From KK5 sp034043675 (GTDB lineage: Bacteria > Pseudomonadota > Gammaproteobacteria > Burkholderiales > Burkholderiaceae_C), in contig NZ_JAXCLA010000008.1 in the NCBI RefSeq assembly GCF_034043675.1, forward strand, positions 186,001 to 250,000: a stretch of DNA of 64,000 bases, written 5' to 3'. The notes under the pieces were generated by a model. That model was given only the letters and a program-made list of their open reading frames with translations. It did not search any database and was not told the DNA's origin. This document shows, one piece after another, positions 36,011 to 45,568 of this stretch (position 1 is its first letter; each line of letters opens with the position of its first letter). The position numbers and the translations under genes were made by a program.

Positions 36011-37837
36011 TCAATGGATATCCAGGCGTGTCTTGCGGGCCCAGTCGCCAGCCCACGCGGGCACCTGATCTCCAGGCATCGGGCGCGCGATGCCGTAACC
36101 CTGACAGATATGGCAGCCGTTGGACAGCAGGACGGCACAGTGCTCCGCAGTCTCCACACCTTCTGCAATGACCTCGCAACCGAAGGCATGTGCCAAATGA
36201 ATGACACCTTCGACAAGGGCCCGATCACCCGCATCAGACAGAATGCCGCGGACGAAAGTCTGGTCTATCTTGAGCACATCGATCTTCAGCTGCCGCAGCA
36301 AGGCCAATGATGAGTAGCCGGTGCCGAAGTCGTCGAGCGCGACCTTTACGCCTAGCGCAGTGCATTGCGCCAGAGTTCCAGCCGCCTGTACTGCGTCAGA
36401 GAGGGCCGCGCTCTCGAGGATCTCGATCTCCAGCAGACTGGCATCGACGAATGGATGCAGCTTGAGCAGCGCGGCCAGCCGGGTTGCAAAGTCCTGCCGG
36501 AGCAGATGAAAGGGCCCGATGTTTGCGCTGGCGCCCATGTTCAGGCCCATCCCGCGCCAAGTCTCGATCTGGGTGAGCACGCGGTCGACCACCCATTCGC
36601 CGACCACGATTTCCAGTTCTGTGTTTTGGATCGCACCGAGGAAGGCCGCAGGCAGCAGCAATCCTTGTTCGGGATGCTGCCAACGAATGAGAGCCTCGGC
36701 CCCGGTCACCTGCCCGGTGCCGAGGTCGACCTTGGGCTGATAGTGCAGCACCAGTTCGCCGCATTGCAGGGCCTGCTGGAGGCGCAAGCGCTGCCTTTTC
36801 ACCGACTTGACACCTCTGTCCCGCGCCAAGTCGAAACGGTGCACACCATTCTTACCGGCATCCTTGGCCAGGTACATTGACTGATCCGCGTGGCGAAGCA
36901 GCGTCTCGGCGTCCGCATCGTCGGCGGGGTAGAGCGTGAGGCCAATGCTCGCTGAGACCGAATGGTGCCTGCCTTTGGCAAAGACCGGTAGTCGGACGGC
37001 CGATAGCACCCTTTTCAGGGTCGCATCGCAGTGTTCCTCCTGGTCCAGATCAATCAGCAATGCGAATTCATCACCGCCGAGGCGCGCCACAGTGTCTTCC
37101 GCACGCAAGGCGGCGGTGAGATTTCGCGCAATGTTCATCAGTACCTGGTCCCCCGCATCGTGGCCGTGCCGGTCATTCACCTCCTTGAACCCATCCAAGT
37201 CAAGGTAGCAGATAGCGAGCGGATTGCCGCTGCGACTTGAACGAGCCAGCGCAAGCTGCAGCCGGTCGGAGAACAGCCGCCGATTGGGTAGACCGGTCAG
37301 CGGGTCATAGTTGGCGATACGAACGAGCTCGGCCTCATGAAACTTCAGCTTGCTGATGTCGGAGAAGACGGCCACGTAGTTACGCACTGAGCCCACCTCA
37401 TCCACCACGGCCGCAATGGACGTGGACTGCGGATAGAGAGAGCCATCCTTGCGGCGATTGAGGACTTCTCCCCGCCAGCAACCGTGCTCGGCAAGCGACC
37501 GCCACATCTCTTCGATCAGGCCCGGATTGTTCACGTCCAGGGCCAACATCGAAGGCCTGCGACCAACCACCTCATCCTTGGCATAGCCGGTGATCCGCGT
37601 AAAGGCGGGGTTGACGTCGAGAAGTATCGCGCCGAAGTCGCAGACCATGATGCCGTCATAGCTGTTGGCAAACACGGCCGCCCCGAGCTGCGACTCCGCC
37701 TGAGCACGGCGAAGCTCTTCGTTCTGCGCCTCCAACTCGACTTGGTGCACCTGCAGTTCGTGAACCAGACGCCGCAATTCGGTTTCGCGTGGCACGCCAC
37801 CTTCCTCGTCCGCAGAAATGACTTCTACATCCTTCAT
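36011..37837 (-). CDS. PAS-GGDEF-EAL protein (c-di-GMP turnover)
   Basis: A 608-residue cytoplasmic protein. Domains: short coiled coil (HELQVHQVELEAQNEELRRAQAE), PAS (about 50-170), GGDEF (about 180-340; ARLGGDEF intact with I-site RAED) and EAL (about 355-600; EALIRW, DDFGTGYSS, EVIAEGVET). The usual EAL motif ExVNxS is SANIGP here. It may make or break c-di-GMP depending on the PAS signal. No membrane segment or signal peptide is seen. It is transcribed alone, with a hairpin-forming repeat upstream. Confidence 0.9.
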   Translation of the reverse strand: MKDVEVISADEEGGVPRETELRRLVHELQVHQVELEAQNEELRRAQAESQLGAAVFANSYDGIMVCDFGAILLDVNPAFTRITGYAKDEVVGRRPSMLALDVNNPGLIEEMWRSLAEHGCWRGEVLNRRKDGSLYPQSTSIAAVVDEVGSVRNYVAVFSDISKLKFHEAELVRIANYDPLTGLPNRRLFSDRLQLALARSSRSGNPLAICYLDLDGFKEVNDRHGHDAGDQVLMNIARNLTAALRAEDTVARLGGDEFALLIDLDQEEHCDATLKRVLSAVRLPVFAKGRHHSVSASIGLTLYPADDADAETLLRHADQSMYLAKDAGKNGVHRFDLARDRGVKSVKRQRLRLQQALQCGELVLHYQPKVDLGTGQVTGAEALIRWQHPEQGLLLPAAFLGAIQNTELEIVVGEWVVDRVLTQIETWRGMGLNMGASANIGPFHLLRQDFATRLAALLKLHPFVDASLLEIEILESAALSDAVQAAGTLAQCTALGVKVALDDFGTGYSSLALLRQLKIDVLKIDQTFVRGILSDAGDRALVEGVIHLAHAFGCEVIAEGVETAEHCAVLLSNGCHICQGYGIARPMPGDQVPAWAGDWARKTRLDIH

Positions 37838-37868
37838 GGCGGCGGCCTAGCATTTGCAGTGCGCGAAC

Positions 37869-37886
37869 TCTGGCACGAATGCCAGA
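37869..37886. repeat. Short inverted repeat upstream of the PAS-GGDEF-EAL gene
   Basis: TCTGGCA (37869-37875) and TGCCAGA (37880-37886) are exact inverted copies with a 4-nt spacer, 32 nt before the start codon. It is either an operator or a leader hairpin. Confidence 0.45.
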
Positions 37887-37993
37887 AGCCGCCAATCGGG
37901 ATGGAGCCTAACTGCCAAACTAAGCGGAGCTATTTCGGCTCAAACGCCGTGCACATGCGCCGAACGCCGCCGGCCGCTCATGGGCCTGTCCGA

Positions 37994-38518
37994 CTACGCG
38001 ACGCGACGCGAGATGCGGCTGTGCGAGGCGCGGAGGCCACCGATCATCCCAAGGCCAAGAAGCATCAGCACAAAGGTCTCCGGTTCCGGGACGGCGACCT
38101 GAACTTCGAAAGTCCCGGTATATGTGCCGGCTGCGCCGGTCAGCGTCGAGGGGTCACCGCCATAGCCGAAAACCGTCAGCGAGAGCGGCTGGCTCGCATC
38201 CACGACCGCCTGAAAACTCCACGAAGCGCCTGCGCTTCCCGGCGGAGCGCTGAATCCTTCATTGTTGAGCAGGGCGGAGAAGAAGGTGACCGAGCCATCT
38301 GGAGAGGCGAGGTTGACGCTCACCGTGCCCTTCACGCTTTCAGGCGTGAAGCTGAACACGTCAACGAACAGGTCGCTCACTGAACGCTGGAATGTCGTGC
38401 CGAGCAGATTCGGTCCCGTTGCCGTCAAGGTCAGCGGAATGGGCGCCGACCCCTGGCCGAACGATGCGGCCGCTATGAGCGCCAGCGGGGCAAAGAGCAC
38501 AAACTTTTTGAGATTCAT
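37994..38518 (-). CDS. PEP-CTERM surface protein
   Basis: A 174-residue exported protein: signal peptide (MNLKKFVLFAPLALIAAASFGQ), a beta-rich body and a C-terminal PEP-CTERM tail (VPEPETFVLMLLGLGMIGGLRA, then basic residues) that is recognised by exosortase EpsH/XrtA-type enzymes. The third of three consecutive ATGs is chosen because AAAGGA then has correct spacing. No exosortase gene is in the window, so it must be elsewhere. It lies 140 bp after the DUF4331 gene on the same strand. Confidence 0.86.
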   Translation of the reverse strand: MNLKKFVLFAPLALIAAASFGQGSAPIPLTLTATGPNLLGTTFQRSVSDLFVDVFSFTPESVKGTVSVNLASPDGSVTFFSALLNNEGFSAPPGSAGASWSFQAVVDASQPLSLTVFGYGGDPSTLTGAAGTYTGTFEVQVAVPEPETFVLMLLGLGMIGGLRASHSRISRRVA

Positions 38519-38658
38519 CATCATCCTTTCATGCCCGGCTGCACGCCTGGCCATGGATTGGCAATCAGATATCGCTGCCACGTCAGTCGCAAAGCGCATG
38601 GATAGACACCGCAGAAGTCCCAGTGCGATGAACACCAGTCTTCATCGGCGCACTCTGC

Positions 38659-40200
38659 TCACGGATAGATACTTCCGGGCGGAGCGGCCGGGTTGAAATT
38701 GCCCGGGAGCGGCGTGGTCAGATAAGGGAACTTCGAACCGTAGTTGCTTGAGTTCTTGCGCACGCCGTCATTGAACGGCAGCGCTCCGGACGGAGCGCTT
38801 GAAGCCGCACATCCGACCCCAAAGGTGTCGCTGGGCCCTGTCAGAACGCAGAGCGCACCCATTGAGACGCGCAATGACAGATCGACCACGTCGTCGCCCG
38901 GCCGCCGTCCGTTCGGGAACCCTGCGATGTCCCCTGCCGCGGCCCCCAGCGGATTCTGCGAACCCACCCCCACAGGCGCCACCGCAGTGTTCAAGCGAAG
39001 CATCTCGGCGGGGACCACATTGGCCGGCTGGTTGAGCGTTCTCAGCCCCTTCAGGAACACGGTCAGCAGATCGGTTCGCGGGAAGTTCGTCGGAGCGGAC
39101 ACGCTCGGATACAAGCTGTGAATGAGCGCCGGCAGGGCCGGGTTGGTGACGTAGTCCGGGAAGTTGACCGCATCATCCTTGGGCCGCGATGCGTTGAAGC
39201 GGTCCTTGTCGTCGATGCCGATGATGACCTCGTTCACCAATGGCATGCCCAGGCGAGACACCTGCGACCAGGCACCGCCTGCGACCACCGCCTTGCCGAG
39301 CCCCGACGAGGGCGAAGGATTCAACAACATCCCTTGATGCAGGCTTGCGGTGGTCCAGACGCCGATCACGGGCTCGGTGCCCTTGGTAATGCAGGAGATC
39401 GGGAGTTCAAGCGCCAGCGTGCTGACGTTCTTCCCCTCCAGATCGTTGTTGTTCCCGCTGACCTCGTTGCTGCCCAGGGGATTCAGGTTGATCAGGTCGA
39501 AGATCTTGCCGACTGCAATGTAAAAAGGCTCCTTGCGCTGGCCGACGAAGGCCTTCCCCGGCGTCGCGCATCCTGGGATATTGATGCGGTAGATGTGCTG
39601 GTCCGCATACATTGCGTAGCCTGCAACGCCGCCGAAGCTCTTGTCGCCAATGTTGTCGACCGGCTTGTCGAAGGTCGCGGAAGCGCCGGCGGCATTAGTC
39701 ACGCTGGAACGTGTGCCAGTGCGGCGGTCGCCGCGCACGAGGTCAATCGTGTAGGTTTCCCGCACATTGAGCGTTGCCGGATTGATACCGGAAATGGCAC
39801 CGCTGTTGATGAGCGGAATTTTCACCGACTTTCCGCCAGAGTTGACTGACGTCGCCTTTGAGGTGCTCTTGAACTGGAACTGGAACGTCAGGGCCTCCAC
39901 GCCAGCTCCTGCGTTGTCGATGTGGATCTCATAGAGCGCATCCGGATTGAACATGTAGAAGTTCGGCCCCCCTTGAGGGTCCTGGAACGGGATGTAGTCG
40001 GCCAGGATGGTGACGTAGCCGGCGCGTCCCGCCTCGTAGCTTCGGAACGCGTAGAGGTCGGTCGCATCGACCGACGGATTCATCGCGATGAATGGCGCTT
40101 CCCGATGGCTTGACGCGGACGCCCACGGCAAGGCGCCGATGGCAAGGGCTACAACGCCCAGACGGCCAAGGGCAAGGGGGCTGGGATATGGAATCATCAT
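38659..40200 (-). CDS. DUF4331 exported protein
   Basis: A 513-residue protein with a signal peptide (about residues 1-30, ending ASA) and the DUF4331 hallmark SSHREAPFI...PSVDATDLYAFRSYEAG directly after it. DUF4331 proteins are extracytoplasmic and of unknown function. The ATG at 40200 has AGGAG five nt upstream. Possibly co-transcribed with the PEP-CTERM gene downstream. Confidence 0.88.
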   Translation of the reverse strand: MMIPYPSPLALGRLGVVALAIGALPWASASSHREAPFIAMNPSVDATDLYAFRSYEAGRAGYVTILADYIPFQDPQGGPNFYMFNPDALYEIHIDNAGAGVEALTFQFQFKSTSKATSVNSGGKSVKIPLINSGAISGINPATLNVRETYTIDLVRGDRRTGTRSSVTNAAGASATFDKPVDNIGDKSFGGVAGYAMYADQHIYRINIPGCATPGKAFVGQRKEPFYIAVGKIFDLINLNPLGSNEVSGNNNDLEGKNVSTLALELPISCITKGTEPVIGVWTTASLHQGMLLNPSPSSGLGKAVVAGGAWSQVSRLGMPLVNEVIIGIDDKDRFNASRPKDDAVNFPDYVTNPALPALIHSLYPSVSAPTNFPRTDLLTVFLKGLRTLNQPANVVPAEMLRLNTAVAPVGVGSQNPLGAAAGDIAGFPNGRRPGDDVVDLSLRVSMGALCVLTGPSDTFGVGCAASSAPSGALPFNDGVRKNSSNYGSKFPYLTTPLPGNFNPAAPPGSIYP

Positions 40201-40380
40201 GTGATCTCCTGTGATCCTGAGGGCGTTGTGGGGCAGATTGCGGGACCGTGAGCCAATGCCTGTGCCGTCAGCCATCAATGGCGAGCGGCTGGCCATTGAG
40301 ATGGTCAGTACAGCATTGACAAGCCGTCGGGACGACCCGGCGAGAGGACGGGCACAGTCTGGAATCAGCGGCTCGATGTG

Positions 40381-40400
40381 TATGTGCGACGTCGCACATA
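40381..40400. promoter_or_regulatory. Perfect 20-bp palindrome, CRP-like operator
   Basis: TATGTGCGACGTCGCACATA is its own reverse complement. It contains TGTG-N8-CACA, the spacing of a Crp/Fnr operator (TGTGA-N6-TCACA). It lies between the divergent DUF4331 and CheB-CheR genes and may control both. Three Crp/Fnr paralogues are encoded in the window. Confidence 0.65.
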
Positions 40401-40479
40401 TCGCGACAGGCCAATGGCCAAGCTCGGCTGCGCCTGGATCAGTCTGGATCGCGCCGGAACGTCTGACCGATACTGCCGC

Positions 40480-43023
40480 ATGAGCTTCATTCCCTCGCCC
40501 GCCGCACCCTTAGATCCACCCCACCCAATGCGGATCGTCGGCCTGGGTGCATCCGCCGGGGGGCTTACTGCGCTGGAGCAATTCCTGGCCCACGTGCCGG
40601 CGCATAGCGGACTGGCCTACGTGGTCGTGCAGCACATGGATCCGAACCACAAGGCACTGCTGGTCGAACTCCTCCAGCGATCAACGACGATGCCGGTCAT
40701 CGAGGCGACCCATTTGCTACGCATCGATGTCAACAGCGTCTATGTCATCCCGCCGAACCGTGACCTGACCGTCGTCAACGGGCATCTGCACCTGGCCCGG
40801 CCGATTCAGCCGCGCGGGATGCGACTCCCGGTCGATGTGCTGTTTGGCTCGCTCGCCCGTGACCAGAGGGAACTGGCAGTCGGCGTGGTCCTGTCGGGCA
40901 TGGGCTCGGATGGCACGCAGGGCTTGCAGGCGATCAAGGCGCATGGCGGATTGACGCTCGCACAGCAACCGTCGTCTGCCCAGTTCGATGCCATGCCCTC
41001 AAGCGCCATCAAGGCGGACTCAGTCGATATCGTGGCGTTGGCCTCGGAGATGCCCGCACGCATCCTCGCCGCCACGGCTCATGGGGTAACGGCGCTCGCG
41101 CCCGCGGTCGGTCAGTTACAAGGCCTCGCAGAAATCCTGGACCTGCTGCGTGAGCACAGCAAGCACGATCTTTCGCCCTACAAGACCAGCACGTTGACCC
41201 GGCGGGTCGAGCGCCGCCTCAGCGTCCACAGCCTCAACTCCATGCATCAGTACGCGGAATTCGTGCGACAGAACCCGCGTGAACTGGACCTGCTGTTCAA
41301 GGAGATGTTGATCGGCGTGACCTCGTTCTTTCGTGACCCGGCGGTCTGGGACGAGATGAAGGAGAAAGTGTTTCCAGGTCTGTTGAAAGGTGCCACGCAA
41401 GGCACGCCCCTTCGCGCATGGGTGGCCGGCTGCTCCACCGGCGAGGAGGCCTATTCCTTGGCGATGGTATTCCGTGAGACCGCCGATGCGATGCAACTGC
41501 CACCGTCCGTGACCCTGCAGATCTTTGCCACCGACCTGAGTGCCGACGCCATCACCATCGCACGCCGCGGCATGTACTCGGCCAAGGTGGCCGCCGACAT
41601 GAGCCCAGAACGATTCGCGCGCTTCTTCAGCCCGCAAGGGGAAGGCGTTGCGATTGCCAAGGATATCCGCGACATGGTGTTGTTTGCTCAGCACGACGTG
41701 ATCCTCGACCCGCCTTTTACGAAATTGGATCTGCTTTCGTGCCGCAACCTGATGATCTACTTCAACGCCGCATTGCAACGCCGGTTGATCCCGCTGTTCC
41801 ACTACAGTCTGAAGTCCGGAGGTACGCTGCTTCTGGGCGCCTCGGAGACTGTCGGGCGCGCAAGCTCGCTATTTACGCCGCTGGGGGCCAAGTCCCGCCT
41901 CTATCGTCGCGACGAGAATCCCGTCCATATCCGGTCGGTGGCCTTTCCCATCAACCCTCATTTCCCGTTGCGCCCCACTGCCCAGGAGTCCCTCGTGTCC
42001 CTACCGACGCCGCAAGCGGCCAATCTACAAGTGCTCGCCGACCAGGTCCTGCTGCAGGAGTTTGCCCCGCCAGCAGTGCTTGTGAACGAGCAGGGCGACA
42101 TCATCTACATCAGCGGACGCACTGGCCGGTATCTGGAGCCCGCTGCCGGCAAGGCCAACTGGAACATCCACGCGATGGCGCGCGCCGGCATCCGCGCCCA
42201 GGTGGGCGCGGCATTGCGCCGGGCCCTGCAGGACAACGGGCCGGTGGAACTGCATGGATTGAAGCCCGAGGGGGACCTTCAATGGACGGTGGACGTCACG
42301 GTGAAGCGAATCGAAGAACCCAATGCGTTGGCCGGCATGGCAATGATCGTGTTCCGGGAACAATTCGTTTCTTCAGCCCCAGTCGGCCAGCGCCACGGAG
42401 CGCAAGAAGCAGACGACCCGGCCGCTCTGGAGGAACTCACTCGGGCCAACGAGGAAATCCGCGCGCTGCGGCAGGAGATGCGTGCCTCGGCCGAAGAACT
42501 GCAAGCCTCCAACGAAGAGCTCCAGTCCACGAACGAGGAGTTGCAGTCGGCCAATGAGGAACTGACCACGTCCAAGGAAGAGGCCCAGTCAATGAACGAG
42601 GAGCTTCAGACCATCAACGCTGAGTTGCATTCGAAGCTGGAAGACCTTGCAATGGCCCACAGCGACATGCAGAACCTGCTCAACAGCACAGACATCGCCA
42701 CACTCTTCCTGGACAGCGCACTCAATGTCCGGCGCTTCACCGAACAGATCAAGCGCATCGTTCACCTGCGCGAGAGCGATGTCGGCCGGCCGCTGAGCGA
42801 GCTTGCCAGCACGCTGGTCTATCCGGATCTGCATGTTGACGCCCTGGAGACCCTGCGCACACTGGTCGCCTCTGAGAAACAGATCAGAACGACGGACGAG
42901 CGCTGGTTCACGGTCCGGATCATGCCGTACCGCACTGTTTCCAACGTTATCCAGGGCGTCGTGATCACCTTCGTTGACATCACCGCCGCGAAAATTCTGG
43001 AGGCGCGGCTGCGGAGCGCTTAG
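40480..43023 (+). CDS. CheB-CheR-PAS fusion protein
   Basis: An 847-residue signalling protein. Order: CheB methylesterase (about 15-195; catalytic S in GASAGG, H in VVQHMDP, D in GMGSDGTQG), CheR methyltransferase (about 210-480; VAGCSTGEEAYSLAM, LLSCRNLMIYF), PAS-like region, long coiled coil built of NEELQ/NEELT heptads (about 660-750) and a C-terminal PAS. It lacks a receiver domain. Such fusions probably methylate and demethylate or signal to noncanonical partners; no chemoreceptor is nearby. A PAS protein follows. Confidence 0.9.
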   Translation: MSFIPSPAAPLDPPHPMRIVGLGASAGGLTALEQFLAHVPAHSGLAYVVVQHMDPNHKALLVELLQRSTTMPVIEATHLLRIDVNSVYVIPPNRDLTVVNGHLHLARPIQPRGMRLPVDVLFGSLARDQRELAVGVVLSGMGSDGTQGLQAIKAHGGLTLAQQPSSAQFDAMPSSAIKADSVDIVALASEMPARILAATAHGVTALAPAVGQLQGLAEILDLLREHSKHDLSPYKTSTLTRRVERRLSVHSLNSMHQYAEFVRQNPRELDLLFKEMLIGVTSFFRDPAVWDEMKEKVFPGLLKGATQGTPLRAWVAGCSTGEEAYSLAMVFRETADAMQLPPSVTLQIFATDLSADAITIARRGMYSAKVAADMSPERFARFFSPQGEGVAIAKDIRDMVLFAQHDVILDPPFTKLDLLSCRNLMIYFNAALQRRLIPLFHYSLKSGGTLLLGASETVGRASSLFTPLGAKSRLYRRDENPVHIRSVAFPINPHFPLRPTAQESLVSLPTPQAANLQVLADQVLLQEFAPPAVLVNEQGDIIYISGRTGRYLEPAAGKANWNIHAMARAGIRAQVGAALRRALQDNGPVELHGLKPEGDLQWTVDVTVKRIEEPNALAGMAMIVFREQFVSSAPVGQRHGAQEADDPAALEELTRANEEIRALRQEMRASAEELQASNEELQSTNEELQSANEELTTSKEEAQSMNEELQTINAELHSKLEDLAMAHSDMQNLLNSTDIATLFLDSALNVRRFTEQIKRIVHLRESDVGRPLSELASTLVYPDLHVDALETLRTLVASEKQIRTTDERWFTVRIMPYRTVSNVIQGVVITFVDITAAKILEARLRSA

Positions 43024-43066
43024 AGTCGACCTTGATCAGCCGTCTTGATCGCGAAGGATACTCATC

Positions 43067-43654
43067 ATGGATAGGGAGATCGCCTCTTCACGCAATTGGA
43101 TCGACCTGCGGTCACGCGCCGCCGCTCGATTGGCCGGCCAAGAGATGGACCTCAAGCGTGCCAGTCCGAGCGAGGCGATGCGCGTCCTCTTCGAGCTTGC
43201 CTCATCTCCTGAGAACGCGGCCGATGCGCTCGCCCTGCTGCACGAGTTGCAGGTCCATCAGGTCGAGCTGGAGCTTCAGGGGGAAGAACTTCGGGACTCC
43301 CGGGCCGAGCTGGAAGCGGCGTTGGCCCGCCAGATCGAGCTGTATGAAGTCGCCCCAGTGGCTTGCTTCACCGTGGATGCCGAAACTCGCCTGCATGAGA
43401 TGAACCTCGGCGCCGCCCGCCTGCTTGGCAGCGATCGCGACACCTTGCTGGGCATGTCGTTGACAAGGTTTCTCACGGAAGGCAGTGCCGACGCACTGCT
43501 GACGCTGCTGAAGAACGTGGCACAAGGTAAGAGCCGTATGACCTGCAAGCTGGACCTGCTGGGAGTGGAGCAGAGGCCGCTTGCAGTCCAGGCCGGAGCG
43601 ACCAGAGACCCGGCGGGCGACCGTTTCTTGATCGCATTCGTGGAAGTCGGTTAG
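43067..43654 (+). CDS. Single PAS-domain protein
   Basis: A 195-residue protein: N-terminal helix with HELQVHQVELELQGEELRDSRAEL (as in the PAS-GGDEF-EAL protein) followed by one PAS domain (about 90-190, YEVAPVACFTVDAETRLHEMNLGAARLLG). It has no output domain and lies 43 bp after the CheB-CheR gene; it may be the sensory adaptor of that protein. A tatched coiled-coil interaction is plausible but untested. Confidence 0.8.
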   Translation: MDREIASSRNWIDLRSRAAARLAGQEMDLKRASPSEAMRVLFELASSPENAADALALLHELQVHQVELELQGEELRDSRAELEAALARQIELYEVAPVACFTVDAETRLHEMNLGAARLLGSDRDTLLGMSLTRFLTEGSADALLTLLKNVAQGKSRMTCKLDLLGVEQRPLAVQAGATRDPAGDRFLIAFVEVG

Positions 43655-43680
43655 CCCAACCGGGCAAGATGAGCCCGAAT

Positions 43681-44400
43681 TCAACGCCGTGACATCTCCG
43701 GCAGCAACCGTTCATATTCCTGCCTAACCGCGCGATAGCACTCACAGCTACGCGCCTCCAGGCCGGGGCGATCGAGGACGAACAGATGCCCGCGTGAATA
43801 GCGGATGACGCCCGCCCGCTGAAGCTTCAGCGCGGCATCCGTTACGCTCTCCCGACGAACACCCAGCATGCTCGCAATCATGTCCTGCGTGGCTGCCAGT
43901 TCATTGCCATTGCTCCTGTCCAGGGTCAGCAGCAACCAACGACATATCTGCTGATCTGTCGAATGATGACGATTGCAAACGGCGGTTTGCGCCATCTGTG
44001 TGATCAATGCCTGCGTGTAGCGCAACAGCAAGTGCATGAACACCCCGGCGCGTCCGAACTCTTCCAGGGCCGCTTGAGCTTGGACTCTGACGGTCTGGCC
44101 TGCCCGCTGAACGAGAACGCGGCTGGTCGTACTGCCCCCGCCCATGAAAAGTGCGACACCGATCAGTCCTTCGGATCCCACGACCGCAATCTCGGCTGAA
44201 GCGCCATTTCTCAGCAGATTCAGTAGCGCCACGATGGCGGTCGTAGGGAAGTACAAATGCTTGACTCTGTCTCCAGGTTCATAGATCACCTGCCCCTGCG
44301 ACAGGGAACAGGTGTCTGCCGACGGAAGCAACCGTCTCAGCTCCGCTTCCGGCAGGGCGGCAAGGAGAGCATTTCCGGCGAGATCGTGATCGGTTGCCAT
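43681..44400 (-). CDS. Crp/Fnr-family transcription regulator (copy 3)
   Basis: A 239-residue paralogue of copies 1 and 2: barrel with VIYEPGDRVKHLYFPTTAIVALL, signature LLLRYTQALITQMAQTAVCNRHHSTDQQICRWLLL, and winged helix (DMIASMLGVRRESVTDAALKLQRAGVIRYSRGHL). Length and alignment match copy 1 best, so they are probably the product of duplication within the island. It is convergent to the PAS gene. Confidence 0.88.
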   Translation of the reverse strand: MATDHDLAGNALLAALPEAELRRLLPSADTCSLSQGQVIYEPGDRVKHLYFPTTAIVALLNLLRNGASAEIAVVGSEGLIGVALFMGGGSTTSRVLVQRAGQTVRVQAQAALEEFGRAGVFMHLLLRYTQALITQMAQTAVCNRHHSTDQQICRWLLLTLDRSNGNELAATQDMIASMLGVRRESVTDAALKLQRAGVIRYSRGHLFVLDRPGLEARSCECYRAVRQEYERLLPEMSRR

Positions 44401-44734
44401 GCCGTTCTTCAGCGCAGGCCCGCGTCAAGAAAGGTCACAGCTGGAAAATACGGACGTGCTTGCGTGTCGTTGCAAGGCAAGGGTCGCGATTTCGGCAAGG
44501 TGGACATACGACACGATAGCTGGATTCCCTCTCCTCCAGCACCGGTCTTGAGGACTTGAGAACGTCAGATACGTCTGGCGTTGGACGGCTCCGGAGATCA
44601 CCCTCTGCTTGCTTGGCACTGCGGAGCCGCTCCAAGGAGACGTGCCTCTCCTCTGCCTATGGTCCGCCCTCCGGTGGCCGCCAGCGGCGCTTGAGGACGT
44701 CACACTGTTCCTATGTGGCTGTCTAAGACGAACG
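44401..44734. other. Intergenic stretch without a gene
   Basis: No convincing reading frame. Two GGCAAG motifs are present (around 44483 and 44502) but without a GG at sigma-54 spacing. Confidence 0.5.
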
Positions 44735-45532
44735 CTATCTGTCGGCGCTTCCCGGAGCAGCAGTCTTTCGATGCTGCTCGGCCAGCCTGTCCGCTGGCGT
44801 CACATGGGCAAGTAGCGCCTCGATCTTGTTCTTCCACCCGGAAACCACGTCGCTGTTGCCTTTCTCCATCGCTTCGAAACCATCCTTCGCGACGTCGGCC
44901 GGAGCTGCCTTGTGGGGATCGGCGCCGACCTTGGTGTCTTCCATGTCGGCACGGGCGAAGAACTGCGTATCGGTCGCACCGGGCATCAGAACCGTGACGG
45001 ATACGCCTGTGTCCTTGAGCTCGTTGCGTAGTGCGTAGGAAAACGAGTCGATGAAAGCCTTAGACGCGTTGTAGACCGCCTGGAATGAACCCGGCATCAA
45101 GCCTGCGATCGAGCCCGTGATTAGGATCTTTCCAGCATTGCGCGCACGCATGCCTTGCCCCACACGATGGATGAGCGCGAGCGTGCCAGTTACGTTGGTG
45201 TTGATCACATGGCGGATCGCCTCGAATTCCTGGTCCAGGAAGCCATGGCCCAGCCCGTGACCGGCATTGGCCAACAACGCATCGACGGCCCGGCCACCAA
45301 TAATCGCGTCCAGAGCAGCCACGCCATCGTCTGTTGCCAGGTCGACCTGAACGAACTCGACCGTCGAACCGCGCGCTCGAAGCTCCTCTGCGACTTGGGC
45401 AAGCGGCCCCTGGTCGGCTGCGATGACGAGGTCATAACCATGCTGTGCGCAAAGCACGGCCAGTTCGCGTCCGATGCCTGAGGAGGCTCCGGTAACTACG
45501 GCCAGCGGGCGTTGTTGAAGTGATGCGTCCAT
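44735..45532 (-). CDS. SDR-family oxidoreductase
   Basis: A 265-residue short-chain dehydrogenase: nucleotide-binding VVTGASSGIGREL, NAGHG and catalytic YNASK (S...YxxxK). The substrate is unknown. AGGAG precedes the ATG at 45532 by five nt. It follows the alcohol dehydrogenase gene by 36 nt, and both should be transcribed from the sigma-54 promoter at 46770. Confidence 0.88.
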   Translation of the reverse strand: MDASLQQRPLAVVTGASSGIGRELAVLCAQHGYDLVIAADQGPLAQVAEELRARGSTVEFVQVDLATDDGVAALDAIIGGRAVDALLANAGHGLGHGFLDQEFEAIRHVINTNVTGTLALIHRVGQGMRARNAGKILITGSIAGLMPGSFQAVYNASKAFIDSFSYALRNELKDTGVSVTVLMPGATDTQFFARADMEDTKVGADPHKAAPADVAKDGFEAMEKGNSDVVSGWKNKIEALLAHVTPADRLAEQHRKTAAPGSADR

Positions 45533-45568
45533 CGGTACTCCTGAAAGGGTGAACAATGCAGCCAAGCC

